Positions 1 to 10,361 of a DNA stretch of 64,000 nucleotides are shown in pieces. Both the position numbers and the translations under genes were made by a program. This DNA comes from Alteromonadaceae bacterium 2753L.S.0a.02 (GTDB lineage: Bacteria > Pseudomonadota > Gammaproteobacteria > Pseudomonadales > Cellvibrionaceae): contig VISH01000002.1 of the NCBI GenBank assembly GCA_007827375.1, positions 3,807,001 through 3,871,000 on the forward strand, in the 5' to 3' direction. Under the pieces are notes generated by a model that saw only the letters and a program-made list of their open reading frames with translations, was not told where the DNA came from and searched no databases. Position 1 is the stretch's first letter. The number at the start of each line of letters is the position of its first letter.

Positions 1-876
1 ATCACCCTGCTGGAAACCAACCAGCGCTTTATCGAAGCCTATATGCTCGGCCTCAATGTCGAGTTCGCCAGTGAGCTGCTGTGGCGCGAGTATCCGACTG
101 ATCAGCGCGGCAGCTACTTTCGTCAGTTTTGGGACCCCAGCGGGGTGATGAACCGCTCGGAGCTGTCCCAGGAAGAACTGCGCGAAAAACTCCGCGATAT
201 CCCGCCCATTCACACCTGGTCGCGATTCAGCAAACTCGGCGATCACGATCACCGCGAGGCAGCCGGCGACAACGAAGAAGAAATCGTACTGGTGATTCGC
301 GGCGAGCTTCTTAAAAAGTATCCGACAGCGGTTATCTATGCCCAGAAAGCGCGCTGGCAAACCGATGAAGAGGGGGAAATCGACCCGACCTTACCCCGCA
401 TGTTTGAGGAGTCCGGCCCGGAATCTTCGCGTTTGCGCACGCCACTGTACGAAGCCAAGGTCGACCCAGACATCACCTTCATCGGCTTTGATCTCACCGC
501 CGACGAGGTTCAGGGCGGCAGCGGCCAGGATGATGACACCGACCCCGGCTGGTTCTTTGTCATCAAGGAACGCCCCGGTGAACCGCGTTTTGGGCTCGAT
601 ATCGACAGTTCCACTGAACTCAATGTGTGGAACGACCTGAGTTGGTCGGACGTCTACGACCCAGCAACAGACAACGGTTTTCTACAGGCGGGCAGTGGAT
701 CCACCCTGTCACTCACCGAACCGCCGGAGAGCGCACCGCAATCGGAAAAAATACAACACGAAGAAGATGTCGCGCTGTCCTGGCGGCCCGACACCAATGC
801 CGCGGAGCTGGCATACATTCTTTATCAGGTCCCGGTGCTGGTCGCCGTGCACGCATCTGAGATGCTCCCCAAATAA
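1..876 (+). CDS. C-terminal part of a large conserved protein of unknown function
   Basis: The frame is open from the first base of the window, so this is the 3' end of a longer gene whose start lies upstream; 291 codons are visible. The segment ELLWREYPTDQRGSYFRQFW near the beginning is a pattern I have seen in very large bacterial proteins of unassigned function. The rest is acidic and soluble-looking, with no signal peptide or membrane segment in the visible part. The next gene starts 43 bases downstream on the same strand, and that gene overlaps a third, so the three form one transcription unit. I cannot assign a reaction. The partners are equally large, so a structural or multi-protein assembly role is possible, but that is inference. 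Confidence 0.8.
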   Translation: MTLLETNQRFIEAYMLGLNVEFASELLWREYPTDQRGSYFRQFWDPSGVMNRSELSQEELREKLRDIPPIHTWSRFSKLGDHDHREAAGDNEEEIVLVIRGELLKKYPTAVIYAQKARWQTDEEGEIDPTLPRMFEESGPESSRLRTPLYEAKVDPDITFIGFDLTADEVQGGSGQDDDTDPGWFFVIKERPGEPRFGLDIDSSTELNVWNDLSWSDVYDPATDNGFLQAGSGSTLSLTEPPESAPQSEKIQHEEDVALSWRPDTNAAELAYILYQVPVLVAVHASEMLPK

Positions 877-919
877 TACAGGTTCCATTAAAGAGACTGT
901 TAACCACAAAGGCAGTGAC

Positions 920-3900
920 ATGGCTGAATTTGAAGAACTGCAAAAGGAATTGTCCGGCGCGCGCGCCAACGTTCAAGCGCGTAAACAGGCAATAGCCCGC
1001 GAGCGCCGGCAAATCGATCGCCTGCAGCGGGACCGTTTAAATGTGGAACGCCGGGTGCGTGGCACATCTACCGCTCCACCAGAGGCCTTGGAAAGCATCG
1101 ACGCGCAACTACGGGAACGCAAAGCCGCGGTCGCTTCCCTGCGCGGCGACCTCGCAAAAGCCAGCAAACTTGAAGAGGGGCTGCTCGGTCAATTTGTGGA
1201 CTTTTCCGACCCACGCGAACACATCGGGCGCCTCTCCGACCGCACCCCGATTCTACTCACACCCTTGCGTATCGAAACCCGCTTCAAAACCGCCAAAGAG
1301 ACAGGCAATGACACCGATGAACTCTGGATTCGTGTCCACCCCGACGATTTTTCCATCGACAGTTTCGAGGAGACCCTCACTGAAACAGAAGCCCGCGACA
1401 CGCGCAGCTATTGGGCTGAAATCTGGCGGGCGGGCGGTGACGAGGGTGGCGAGCGCGGCGCCTGGAAAGTGTTGCTCGCCGGGCAGGGTTCCGGCCGCTC
1501 ATATTGGGTGGTAAACAACTATCAACCGCTCAACCCCAACGACAAGCCGGTTCCGCCAGACGATTCACCCTGGATTATCCTGACCATTACCACACGGGCA
1601 CCCCTGGCCGAGCCGGAGTTGACCACCGTGCGCAGCTATTGGACGGATTTGTGGCGTGCAGGCGAGGATATCGCGCTGCAAAACGCCGCCAACGACGCCC
1701 TGATCTCAGCCCTCGGCGCCGAGCGCGCGTCGCAAATCAGCACCGATTACCGCCCGGATAACCTTAACGACCCTCCCCCCGCTTCGGCCACCCGCCAGGA
1801 CACCGAAGTGCTGGTCTCGTTTCTGCATTTCCCCAGCGATGAAGATGCCGATCTTCGTCAGTACGGCTGGTCGGCAACACCCCAGGCCACCACCCTGCCC
1901 GACCGTTTGGTGGTGCTGGGCTACAACAATAACGAACTGACACTTCAGAAGTTGGGCGAAGCGATTCCCGCCGAGCTTGCGGTAGCGCCAGACCCCTCCG
2001 CCGACGAACAGGACCAGATCCAACCCGATGGCGCCAACCTTAAGGTCGGGCCCGAAATGGCGTGGTTGACAGATTTTAATCGTGCCATTGCCGTCGGTAT
2101 GGGATTTCGTATTCCGCTCACTGCGCTGGAGTTTCGGCAAGGTTTCGATCAACTGATGGTGCTGGGCGTGCGCCTCAAAGCCGATGCCCAGGCGAACAAA
2201 GCTGCGCTGGAGGAACTGATCAGCCACCACCACAGCTCCAAAGCCGGATTCTCCATTCTTCCCCAGGGGCAACCCACCAACAACGTCGACACCGAGGATT
2301 CCGCCTACAGTTGGCGCGAAGATTCAGAGATCAGCTTCGACCACTACTTCAAAGAAGCCGCGCCGGAACCGACCGACTGGCTGGGAAAAGGCGACGGCCG
2401 CAGGCTTGCGGAAACGCTCGGTCTCGACCCCGCCGTGTTAAATGCCATACCTCACTATCAGCGCACCGATATCGGCGACGCCAGGGCCATGAATGTCGCC
2501 TTGTGGCCGGCGACCCTGGGCTATTTTATGGAGAGCATGCTGCACCCCATCTTCGACGACACAAGCATCGAACAGACGCGAGAGTTTTTCACCCGCCACG
2601 TCAGCGCCAGGGGCTGCATTCCCGCGATCCGTGTCGGCAAACAGCCCTACGGTATTTTGCCGGTGTCGCCCCGTTCGCGGCTGCGCTGGATGCTCCCCAG
2701 ACGAGACGAGATAGAGGTGCGGGCCAGCGCGAGTCTGCCCCGCTCCAATTTTCTACAACGCTTGTATGGGCTGCTGCGCAAGGTGGAAAGTGATTTCGAG
2801 CCGCTGTTGGATCGCGTCTCCTACATCGGTAAACCGGGTGGTGACCAACACCAGATTCTGCTCGACGTGATCGGCTTACACAGCGGCTCGGTGGAATTTC
2901 AACAGCGTTACGCCGAGAGTTTGCAGCAGCTGTACAACCGCCTTTCAATGCAGGGGGCGGGCGGTCAGTTTCTGGCGCTCATTATCACCCTGGGTTACGC
3001 GGCCAGCGGCCTGAATCTGCTTGGGGATCTGGGATACCAGGCAGACCCGGAAGCGGAGACACCCGATATTCTGGAAAAATTCTTCGTGCGCAAACCCAAC
3101 CATCTCAGAGGCGGGCTGATCGATGACCAGCCACTTTCTGAAGTAAGCCCCATACGCGCCTACACCGAAACCGGCGATAACTACATCAAATGGCTGATCG
3201 ACGCGGCCACCACTTCGCACGATACCCTGCGCCTGCAAAAAGGCTTTTCCGGAGGCTCGCCTCGTGCCCTGCTGTACCTGATGCTGCATCACGCGCTCGA
3301 TCTGAGTTTTGTCGAAACCAGCATCCAATTGTTTGCCAACGCCGGCCTGATAAACGCGCTTGAGCTCCAGTCAATCCGGCGCGAGCCGGCATTTGTGCAG
3401 GTCACAGAAGCCTCGCTGAGCACATCCGCTGTGGCCGGCAATAGCCGCTGGCGACACCTCTACAGCCGTGAAGCGTCGATCACCGGCAACCCCCAGCGCA
3501 CTGTCGGTGATTTCATACCCAGCGTGCTGACCACCATGACCGCCACCGCGTATCTGAAACGTCAGATCGATGCCCTGGAACATTTAAAAGACAAACCCAC
3601 CGCAGTGCTGGAGCGCGTGTTCGCCGAGCACCTCGACTTATGCACCTATCGACTCGACGCCTGGTACGGCGGCCTGTTCAGCTACCAGCTCGAAGCGCTG
3701 CGCCAGCCGCAAAGAACGGCACAGCCCGACGGCGATGGCGACGGCGCTAACGAAAACACGGCCAATACCGGTATTTATCTCGGTGCCTGGGGCTGGCTCG
3801 AAAATGTCCGCCCGGAGTTCAAATCCTTAAGCCCGGTCGAGCTGCCGGAAGAACTCGATGAAATTTTCAACGATACCGAAGCACAGCCGCCGCTCACACG

Positions 3901-6610
3901 CGACAGCAGCAACCAGGGTTACATCCACGCGCCCTCACTCAACCACGCGGTGACTGCAGCGGTGTTGCGCAACGGCTATCTCTCCAACGCGACCCCCGAA
4001 AACCCGACCAGCCTCGCGGTGAATCTCTCCTCGGAGCGGGTGCGCATGGCACTGTCCATCATCGAGGGCCTCAAGGCCGACCAAAATCTCGGAGCACTGC
4101 TGGGCTATCAGTTCGAACGGGGCCTGCACGATCGACACGACGTTGAAGTGGATGAATTTATCTACGACCTTCGCAAGGTGTTTCCACTGGCGGGCGACCG
4201 ACTCAAGCCAACCCGCACCGGGCCCCTCGATGAAGGGGGCAAAAAAATACACATTCGCAAAGTCGAAGCCCGTAACGTGATCGACGGTCTCGAACTGGTC
4301 GAGCACCTCAAAACCCATTCACAGCTCTACCCCTTTGGTCTCGATGAAGAGTTGCCGGATGCAACGCCCAAGCAGGCCGAGGCCATCAGCACGGAGGCGA
4401 AACGGCTAATCAATATCGCGGATGCGGTTGCCGACCTGGCCATGGCCGAGAGTGTTCATCAGGTCACCCAGGGCAATTACGATCGTGCCGGCGCAGTGCT
4501 CGATACCTATTCAAAGGGCAAATTTCCCTCGACCCCGGATGTGATCCGCACGCCCCGTTCCGGCGTGACACTCACGCACCGCGCCGCCCTGCATCTGCCG
4601 GTTGGCCTGAACCCCAATGATCCCGCGCGGATCACGCCGCGATCCTGGGCAGAACCCGCGATCGACGCCTGGCTCAGTAGCATCCTGCCGGCGCCAACGC
4701 AGGTCGCCTGTACCGTCAGAATCACCGACCCCAGTGACGACTCAGTGGTCAGCCACATCGTGACTCAGGCCGACCTCGCGCTGGCGCCCATCGACCTGCT
4801 GTACCTGCTCGACCCCGACAACGAGCGCTCCGCACGCAGCCTGGACGACCGCATCGAAGCCTTTGTAATCGCCACCCATGCGCCACGCCCGCACACCATC
4901 GCAGATATTGTGTATCGCGATCGCATTCCCGCGATCGCCGGCCACGTGCCCTTTTTCGAGCTCACTGCGCTGATAAGATCGCTGCGAACCGTGCTACTGC
5001 GTTCCCGCCCCCTGCGACCGACCGACATGGCGATGGCGCAGGAGTCCGAGGAAACGCTTGATATCGATGTGTCACTGGACGATGTGAGGATCACCCGCAA
5101 CCAGACAGAGCTCACCGCGCGTCGCGATGCCTTAGAAACTTTCGGCAACACCCTGCAGGCCCTGCTCGATACCGAACCGCAACCGACCCCCCAAATCATT
5201 ACTGAAATCGATCAATCCATCGATACCTTTGCGACACTCATGCTGGCCCTCGGCCCCTACGCCGAACTGGATACCGGCACCGGTTCTGTATTCGCCGATC
5301 GCCGCCGCATTTTCACCGAACTGCTCACTGGGCTTGAAGAGCTGCTCACGCGTTGGAATGAGCGCCTGGCTAACTTCGACCAGGCCATCGCGGAGTACGA
5401 TGCCAATCCCGCCGAACCGAACGAAATCAAGTTCAGATCTTTACTCACTGCGGAACGGTTTATTGCCACCAGCAACACCGAGCCGCTGCCGGCGCAACCC
5501 GACGACTTTCGAAATCAGCTGGTTGCGACCACACGCGCCGCCTTCGTCGCCGAACGGGATGCCCTCGATACCCTGGCGAGCAGCGCGTCGGCGATCAGTG
5601 CGCTGCACGATGGCATCGAAACTGAACGACCGACCATAGCAGGCATGGACCCGGAACCCCTGGACCTGTCCGGCAGCGTCACCGCCATTCTGGCATTGGC
5701 CGAAGACATGGCCGCACGGGCGATAAACCTCAGCGCAGAAATCAGCACCCGGCTGGCTTCTCTGCAACTCCACCTGGATAACTACGCCGCCGAAGGCGAC
5801 CCACGACGTCAGGTTGAGGAGCTAACACAGGCCGCGAAGCTCCTGTTCGGGGAAGATTTTCAGATCGTACCGGATTTTGCGCTGCCCACCGACCAGGGTA
5901 ACGAGTGGCGCACCGCCTGGGGTGCCGGTGCTACGGCAGATCAGGCCATGCTGGATTACCAGCAAACCACGCTTGGTCGCCCCTTCCCGGTCGACGACTG
6001 GTTCACCGGCATCGCCCGTGTGCGAGAAAAAATGGGCGCCTTTGAAGCCATCACCCGCTATGCAGACGCCTTCACTGGCGTGGAGCTGCCGCTGCAACCC
6101 CTGCAGTTCCCGTATCGCAGCGAAGTGCCCTGGCTGGCCCTGGAGTTTCCCGAAACGCTGAGCGGCGGTGACCCGCTGGTTATCGACGAAGACAAACTGC
6201 TGTACACCGCTTACTACGCCACGCCCTTCGACGAGAACAACCGCCAGGCCGGGCTGCTGGCAGACGAGTGGACGGAAGTCATCCCCAGTCGAAGCGAAGA
6301 TACCGGGCTGGCGTTTCACTACGACCGGCCAAATTCAGAACCACCGCAGTCCATGCTGCTGGCCTTGCCAGCGGAATTCACCGGCAGCTGGCACTGGGAA
6401 GATCTGGTCGACTGCGTCAGAGAAACCATGGACCTCGCCCGCAAACGCGCCATTGAGCCCGACCATATCGACACCACCGCCTACGCGCGTTTCCTGCCGG
6501 CGATTATCTCTGCGGTGACCCTACACCCGATCACCGCTTCGCTGAATTTTTCGTTTAACAACAACCTGGCCGCGGTACTCGCTGCGGCGGATGGTGCCGC
6601 CAATGAATGA
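920..6610 (+). CDS. Giant conserved protein of unknown function (1896 aa)
   Basis: The start is placed at the ATG beginning MAEFEELQKEL; the open frame runs further upstream but overlaps the previous gene. An N-terminal coiled coil of about 90 residues, rich in Glu, Arg and Gln, is followed by the phrase TPLRIETRF and then ELWIRVHPDDFSIDSFEETL. A related WIxL..RSYW pattern repeats about 80 residues later. Further along come DRLVVLGYNNNEL and a GPEMAWLTDFNRAIAVGMGF segment. No signal peptide, membrane helix or known catalytic motif was seen. The gene ends overlapping the next one (ATGAATGA), which indicates translational coupling. The family is one I recognise only as a conserved giant protein found with the two neighbours here; I do not know its function. 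Confidence 0.85.
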   Translation: MAEFEELQKELSGARANVQARKQAIARERRQIDRLQRDRLNVERRVRGTSTAPPEALESIDAQLRERKAAVASLRGDLAKASKLEEGLLGQFVDFSDPREHIGRLSDRTPILLTPLRIETRFKTAKETGNDTDELWIRVHPDDFSIDSFEETLTETEARDTRSYWAEIWRAGGDEGGERGAWKVLLAGQGSGRSYWVVNNYQPLNPNDKPVPPDDSPWIILTITTRAPLAEPELTTVRSYWTDLWRAGEDIALQNAANDALISALGAERASQISTDYRPDNLNDPPPASATRQDTEVLVSFLHFPSDEDADLRQYGWSATPQATTLPDRLVVLGYNNNELTLQKLGEAIPAELAVAPDPSADEQDQIQPDGANLKVGPEMAWLTDFNRAIAVGMGFRIPLTALEFRQGFDQLMVLGVRLKADAQANKAALEELISHHHSSKAGFSILPQGQPTNNVDTEDSAYSWREDSEISFDHYFKEAAPEPTDWLGKGDGRRLAETLGLDPAVLNAIPHYQRTDIGDARAMNVALWPATLGYFMESMLHPIFDDTSIEQTREFFTRHVSARGCIPAIRVGKQPYGILPVSPRSRLRWMLPRRDEIEVRASASLPRSNFLQRLYGLLRKVESDFEPLLDRVSYIGKPGGDQHQILLDVIGLHSGSVEFQQRYAESLQQLYNRLSMQGAGGQFLALIITLGYAASGLNLLGDLGYQADPEAETPDILEKFFVRKPNHLRGGLIDDQPLSEVSPIRAYTETGDNYIKWLIDAATTSHDTLRLQKGFSGGSPRALLYLMLHHALDLSFVETSIQLFANAGLINALELQSIRREPAFVQVTEASLSTSAVAGNSRWRHLYSREASITGNPQRTVGDFIPSVLTTMTATAYLKRQIDALEHLKDKPTAVLERVFAEHLDLCTYRLDAWYGGLFSYQLEALRQPQRTAQPDGDGDGANENTANTGIYLGAWGWLENVRPEFKSLSPVELPEELDEIFNDTEAQPPLTRDSSNQGYIHAPSLNHAVTAAVLRNGYLSNATPENPTSLAVNLSSERVRMALSIIEGLKADQNLGALLGYQFERGLHDRHDVEVDEFIYDLRKVFPLAGDRLKPTRTGPLDEGGKKIHIRKVEARNVIDGLELVEHLKTHSQLYPFGLDEELPDATPKQAEAISTEAKRLINIADAVADLAMAESVHQVTQGNYDRAGAVLDTYSKGKFPSTPDVIRTPRSGVTLTHRAALHLPVGLNPNDPARITPRSWAEPAIDAWLSSILPAPTQVACTVRITDPSDDSVVSHIVTQADLALAPIDLLYLLDPDNERSARSLDDRIEAFVIATHAPRPHTIADIVYRDRIPAIAGHVPFFELTALIRSLRTVLLRSRPLRPTDMAMAQESEETLDIDVSLDDVRITRNQTELTARRDALETFGNTLQALLDTEPQPTPQIITEIDQSIDTFATLMLALGPYAELDTGTGSVFADRRRIFTELLTGLEELLTRWNERLANFDQAIAEYDANPAEPNEIKFRSLLTAERFIATSNTEPLPAQPDDFRNQLVATTRAAFVAERDALDTLASSASAISALHDGIETERPTIAGMDPEPLDLSGSVTAILALAEDMAARAINLSAEISTRLASLQLHLDNYAAEGDPRRQVEELTQAAKLLFGEDFQIVPDFALPTDQGNEWRTAWGAGATADQAMLDYQQTTLGRPFPVDDWFTGIARVREKMGAFEAITRYADAFTGVELPLQPLQFPYRSEVPWLALEFPETLSGGDPLVIDEDKLLYTAYYATPFDENNRQAGLLADEWTEVIPSRSEDTGLAFHYDRPNSEPPQSMLLALPAEFTGSWHWEDLVDCVRETMDLARKRAIEPDHIDTTAYARFLPAIISAVTLHPITASLNFSFNNNLAAVLAAADGAANE

Positions 6611-8480
6611 TTTTGTCGCCATTGAAAACCTGGAAGCGGTGTTCACCGCAAAGCGGGTGATCCCCACCATTACTCTGTGGAACCGGCTCGAGGGTCGCCC
6701 GCGGCGTCACGATTTCGAGCGGGCCCTGCAAGCGCGTGTCGGCGACGCCCTGTGGATGCTGTGCAAACAATGGCAGATGGGGGAATTTCAGGGCGACGAT
6801 GCCGGCTCTCCAATCACCGCCAAAGTCCATATCGAAACCACCCAGCTCACCAAGTACCAGCCTGGCGGTCACCCCACTGAAGCCTTTAGCGACGATGTGC
6901 CGCTCGAGGCCAAGGTCGAGCAGCGCCCGATTCCGTTTCAATCGGGTAATCAGGCCATCGCCCTGGATATTCGCGTGGAAATGGGGCGCCGCTGGCTGAA
7001 ACTGGTCAACGGAATTGAGCCGGGCCTGCGTGACAAATTTATCGATGCTCTCGGCATCGCCACACCCGACCCCAGCGATGCCAGCCATGCAGCCGTGTGC
7101 GCGCACCGCGAAAGCTGGCAGGCCGTTGCCGCCCTCGCCGGTCGCGCCATGGACGGTTACGCACTCTACCAACACCTCAACGCCGCAGCGGGCAATCACG
7201 CCCACGACCTGATCAGCCTCGACAACGCCGCCAGCGCGGCGCCCATCGAAGCCGCTGAAACCACATTTATTGCATGGTACCGCCAGCTGTTTTATCAGCC
7301 CGACGAAGGCCACGGCGATGCCTGGCAACCGAGCAAACTGGAATACGCGTTCAGCACCTCCGCGCCCCAACAGGGCGAAGAAATGCAGCTGATCGCCGAC
7401 GAGTACTATCACGGCCACCTCGATTGGTACAACCTGGATATTGATCCCGAAAACATCGGGCTCGGCGATGTACCCGGCGCACCCGCGCCCGCAGATGTAC
7501 AAGCCAAGCACACCTCGACTTTTATCCCCACACCGATTCAATTCGAAGGCATGCCCCATACCCGGTGGTGGACCTTTGAAGACGGCGCGACAAACTTCGG
7601 CGATATCGACCCCGACACCACGGAAATCAGCAAACTGCTGGTGATGGAATTCAGCCTGGTTTACGCCAACGATTGGTTCCTGCTGCCGTTTACGGTTCCC
7701 GCCGGCACCATCGCCAAGGTCCGGGGGCTTACCGTCACCAATGTGTTTGGCGAGCGTATCTGGGTGGATGCCGCAGGACAGGGGCAAGACGACGACTGGC
7801 AGCGCTGGTCGATGTTCACCCTCGCCACTCGTGGTGTGGACGACATCCCCGCCGACCTGAGTCTACTGGTGTTACCCAGCGTTCCCAAAATACAGGAAGG
7901 TGAAGCCATCGAAACCGTCGAGCTAATACGCGACGAAGTGGCCAATATGGTTTGGGGCGTGGAAACCCGCGTACCCCTGCCTCACGGCGAAACCAAATTC
8001 GGGCGCAGCGCGGCGCGCGACACCCTGCGCTACCACACCCGCCTGGTGGAAGAAGCCATCGGCAGCCCGCCGCCCCACGCCTTAATGGAGAACGACGCCG
8101 CCATCCGCTACCAGGTGATGACCAGCGTCGCGGAAAACTGGATTCCCTTTATCCCGGTCCACATCGAAAACAGTATGCGCGAAATTCAACTGCGACGTGC
8201 AGCCATGCCGCGGCTGATAGAGGGCGATCCAAACCCGGCAGAAAAAATCCGACCCCGCACCGCCTTAATGCGCCATGGCCTGGACGCCAACCCACCTCAA
8301 GGCTATGAACTGCATGAAGAAGAAGTGCCCCGCGCGGGCATAAAAGTCAGCCAAAGCTTTCAGCGCACCCGTTGGTATAACGGCGACGTGTTTTTGTGGA
8401 CGGGGGTTCGCAAGCGCACCGGCCGAGGGGAACGTTCAAGTGGCCTGCGCTTCGATCAGATTTTCCATAAGCGGCGCTGA
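6603..8480 (+). CDS. Third member of the large-protein operon, unknown function
   Basis: About 625 residues starting MNDFVAIENLE at the ATG that overlaps the previous stop codon; an ATG 12 bases earlier is also possible. The N-terminus contains FERALQARVGDALWMLCKQW followed by GEFQGDDAGSP, which reads as a conserved signature. The C-terminus ends with FLWTGVRKRTGRGERSSGLR and a short basic tail. There is no signal peptide or membrane segment. It is the last gene of the operon. The final 150 bases of the gene occur again, in decayed form, at 17432-17582, beyond the neighbouring biosynthetic operon. Function unknown; it presumably works with the two upstream proteins. Confidence 0.85.
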   Translation: MNDFVAIENLEAVFTAKRVIPTITLWNRLEGRPRRHDFERALQARVGDALWMLCKQWQMGEFQGDDAGSPITAKVHIETTQLTKYQPGGHPTEAFSDDVPLEAKVEQRPIPFQSGNQAIALDIRVEMGRRWLKLVNGIEPGLRDKFIDALGIATPDPSDASHAAVCAHRESWQAVAALAGRAMDGYALYQHLNAAAGNHAHDLISLDNAASAAPIEAAETTFIAWYRQLFYQPDEGHGDAWQPSKLEYAFSTSAPQQGEEMQLIADEYYHGHLDWYNLDIDPENIGLGDVPGAPAPADVQAKHTSTFIPTPIQFEGMPHTRWWTFEDGATNFGDIDPDTTEISKLLVMEFSLVYANDWFLLPFTVPAGTIAKVRGLTVTNVFGERIWVDAAGQGQDDDWQRWSMFTLATRGVDDIPADLSLLVLPSVPKIQEGEAIETVELIRDEVANMVWGVETRVPLPHGETKFGRSAARDTLRYHTRLVEEAIGSPPPHALMENDAAIRYQVMTSVAENWIPFIPVHIENSMREIQLRRAAMPRLIEGDPNPAEKIRPRTALMRHGLDANPPQGYELHEEEVPRAGIKVSQSFQRTRWYNGDVFLWTGVRKRTGRGERSSGLRFDQIFHKRR

Positions 8481-8490
8481 GTTGTAGAAA
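8340..8490 (+). repeat. Direct repeat copy 1 (3' end of the third large gene)
   Basis: This stretch covers the last about 47 codons and 10 bases past the stop. It aligns without gaps to 17432-17582 at a constant offset of 9092 bases. In the last 100 bases about 80 positions match by hand count; the 20 bases around the stop are identical. This copy is intact coding sequence. Confidence 0.8.
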
Positions 8491-8658
8491 GTACGATTTA
8501 TTAAGCCTGAAAAAACCGTACGCTATAGCAGATCTTTTTTGCTGTTATGCATTTCCCTCAGCTCCGGGGCGTATAGCTTATGCCACTCGCCCCACCGCAG
8601 ACACATTCAGTAATAAAACGGCATTGGTTTTAATTACAATAAGCCCGTAATAAAGGAT

Positions 8659-9024
8659 CTATACCCAAACGTCGTTCTCAGCGGTCAGCTCGCTCTCTTC
8701 CTCTCCGGTATTAACGACACCTTTGGGTTCTATTAACAAAACCGAACAGCCTTCTGCAGAGCTGGGTTTGTGGAGTACCCCTTTGGGTACCACATAAAGC
8801 TCTCCGGGTTCGAGATTGACGGAGTGCGTCTTCATTTCGATTAAAAGTTTTCCTTCCAATACCAGAAATGCCTCGTCGGTATCGGAATGATCGTGCCACA
8901 CAAATTCGTCTTTAAATTTTGCGATTTTTAATTGATAGTCGTTAAGCTCCGCAACGATCCTTGGCGACCATACATCTTGGAAAAGCTCCAGCTTTTTGTA
9001 AAGGTTTACCACATCACGCGTCAT
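8659..9024 (-). CDS. Small single-domain cupin
   Basis: 121 residues with one cupin barrel. Cupin motif 1 is WHDHSDTDEAFLVLEG and motif 2 is PGELYVVPKGVLHKP, giving the usual two His plus Glu plus His metal-binding pattern. The ATG is preceded by a clear GAGGAAA ribosome site. It is the last gene of the minus-strand operon, 38 bases after the transporter. Small cupins of this type bind a metal and a small ligand; some are enzymes such as isomerases or dioxygenases, and others are binding proteins. A tailoring or self-protection step in the halogenated peptide pathway is plausible from position only. Confidence 0.8.
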   Translation of the reverse strand: MTRDVVNLYKKLELFQDVWSPRIVAELNDYQLKIAKFKDEFVWHDHSDTDEAFLVLEGKLLIEMKTHSVNLEPGELYVVPKGVLHKPSSAEGCSVLLIEPKGVVNTGEEESELTAENDVWV

Positions 9025-9062
9025 ATCACTTTCCTCATTTTATAGAAACCACTATTAACGAC

Positions 9063-10361
9063 CTAATCGTATTCAACCGCCAGGTTTTCTGTTGTATCCG
9101 CGTCCCTGAAAAAAAGTTTGAAAACAGGTAAATAACCATAAATTACACATACAACGCCAAGTAATACACCATTAAGAAAGAACACCATAGGCATGTTTTT
9201 CTGTGTTGCATCAACAAGCACACCGCCAATAAGCAGGCCGGCGGGCATAAAGACTCTCCCAAACAACTCCGTCATTCCCAACACTTTACCCAGAATCTCG
9301 TGAGGAGCCCTCGTTTGAAGATGAGATATTAACATTATGGAAATAATGGTGTAGAGATTTGCCTCTAAAAAGAGAATGACAACTGAAAGCAACAATGATG
9401 AGCTGAACGCCAATGCCGTTTTTAATAGCGAAAGTGAAACCAGCGCAAAAAAGAGAATGTGATATCGGCTATATCGAGCCAATTGCTTGGATATAAATGC
9501 ACCGGTTACGCCACCTAAGGTTAAGAAGGCCATAAACCAAGCATACCAATGAAGTGACAAACCTAAACGATCAACAACCAGAAAAACAATATACATGGCA
9601 GTTGGTGCACTAATAAAGTTTACTACCGAAACCAATATAAACAGCGCCGAAATGCCCGGTACATCTTTGCTCGCCAACCAAGATTGCTTTATTGAACTGA
9701 AAACCATCTTGTACTTTATCGGAAGTGTTTCTGCTTTCTTTGTCGGCTTAAGACAGATAAAAAAACTGGACAACGCTGACAGCAGATAGGTAAGAGCATC
9801 GATAATAAAAAACACGATAGGGCCAACAACCGCCAATATAAGGGCCGCAAGCCCCTGACTACTGATACTTGCCACGCTTACGCAGGTAACGATATTGGCA
9901 TTGGCTCTGGTAATATTAGCGGGACCTACAATAGCGGGCAGTAAGGAACGAGAGGAAACATTAAAAAAGCATTCGAAACACGAAAAAAGAAATACCACTA
10001 TCATCAGTGATATAACTTTTACGTAAAGACTGGCCGTAAAAGCAAATATAAGTATCAGCGCGCAAGACACCAAAAATGCAGAGGCGTCTGACCAGCGCAT
10101 GAACAGTTGTTTCCTTGCGCTATTGTCCACCACAATACCTGCGAAGCTGGCAAATAGTATCCCCGCAAGCGCAGACATACTCAGAATGAGCGCAATGATT
10201 ACTCCGGAATCAACAAGCTCTTTTACGACCATGGTTGCCGCAACAATAAAGCCCACAGAACCAAATTTTGTAGTTGTAATACTAAAAAGCAAGGCCTTGT
10301 AGTTGCGTGACCAAAGCGATTGTTCAATAGTTGTGCTATTCAAGGGCACTCTCTTCAGCAT
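9063..10361 (-). CDS. MFS-family exporter
   Basis: 432 residues with about ten to twelve hydrophobic segments, a short cytoplasmic N-terminus and a charged loop near the middle (LKPTKKAETLPIKYK). The overall pattern fits the MFS_3/EntS-like group of major facilitator exporters. The start overlaps the end of the condensation-domain gene by 26 bases, which supports co-translation. No clear ribosome site precedes the ATG. In this setting it most likely exports the product of the NRPS/halogenase operon and may also give self-resistance; that is inference from position. Confidence 0.85.
   Translation of the reverse strand: MLKRVPLNSTTIEQSLWSRNYKALLFSITTTKFGSVGFIVAATMVVKELVDSGVIIALILSMSALAGILFASFAGIVVDNSARKQLFMRWSDASAFLVSCALILIFAFTASLYVKVISLMIVVFLFSCFECFFNVSSRSLLPAIVGPANITRANANIVTCVSVASISSQGLAALILAVVGPIVFFIIDALTYLLSALSSFFICLKPTKKAETLPIKYKMVFSSIKQSWLASKDVPGISALFILVSVVNFISAPTAMYIVFLVVDRLGLSLHWYAWFMAFLTLGGVTGAFISKQLARYSRYHILFFALVSLSLLKTALAFSSSLLLSVVILFLEANLYTIISIMLISHLQTRAPHEILGKVLGMTELFGRVFMPAGLLIGGVLVDATQKNMPMVFFLNGVLLGVVCVIYGYLPVFKLFFRDADTTENLAVEYD

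Noticed and set aside
6555..7787. 410-codon minus-strand frame opposite the third large gene
   Set aside because: GC-rich antisense frame without family motifs; the plus-strand gene has conserved phrases and operon context.
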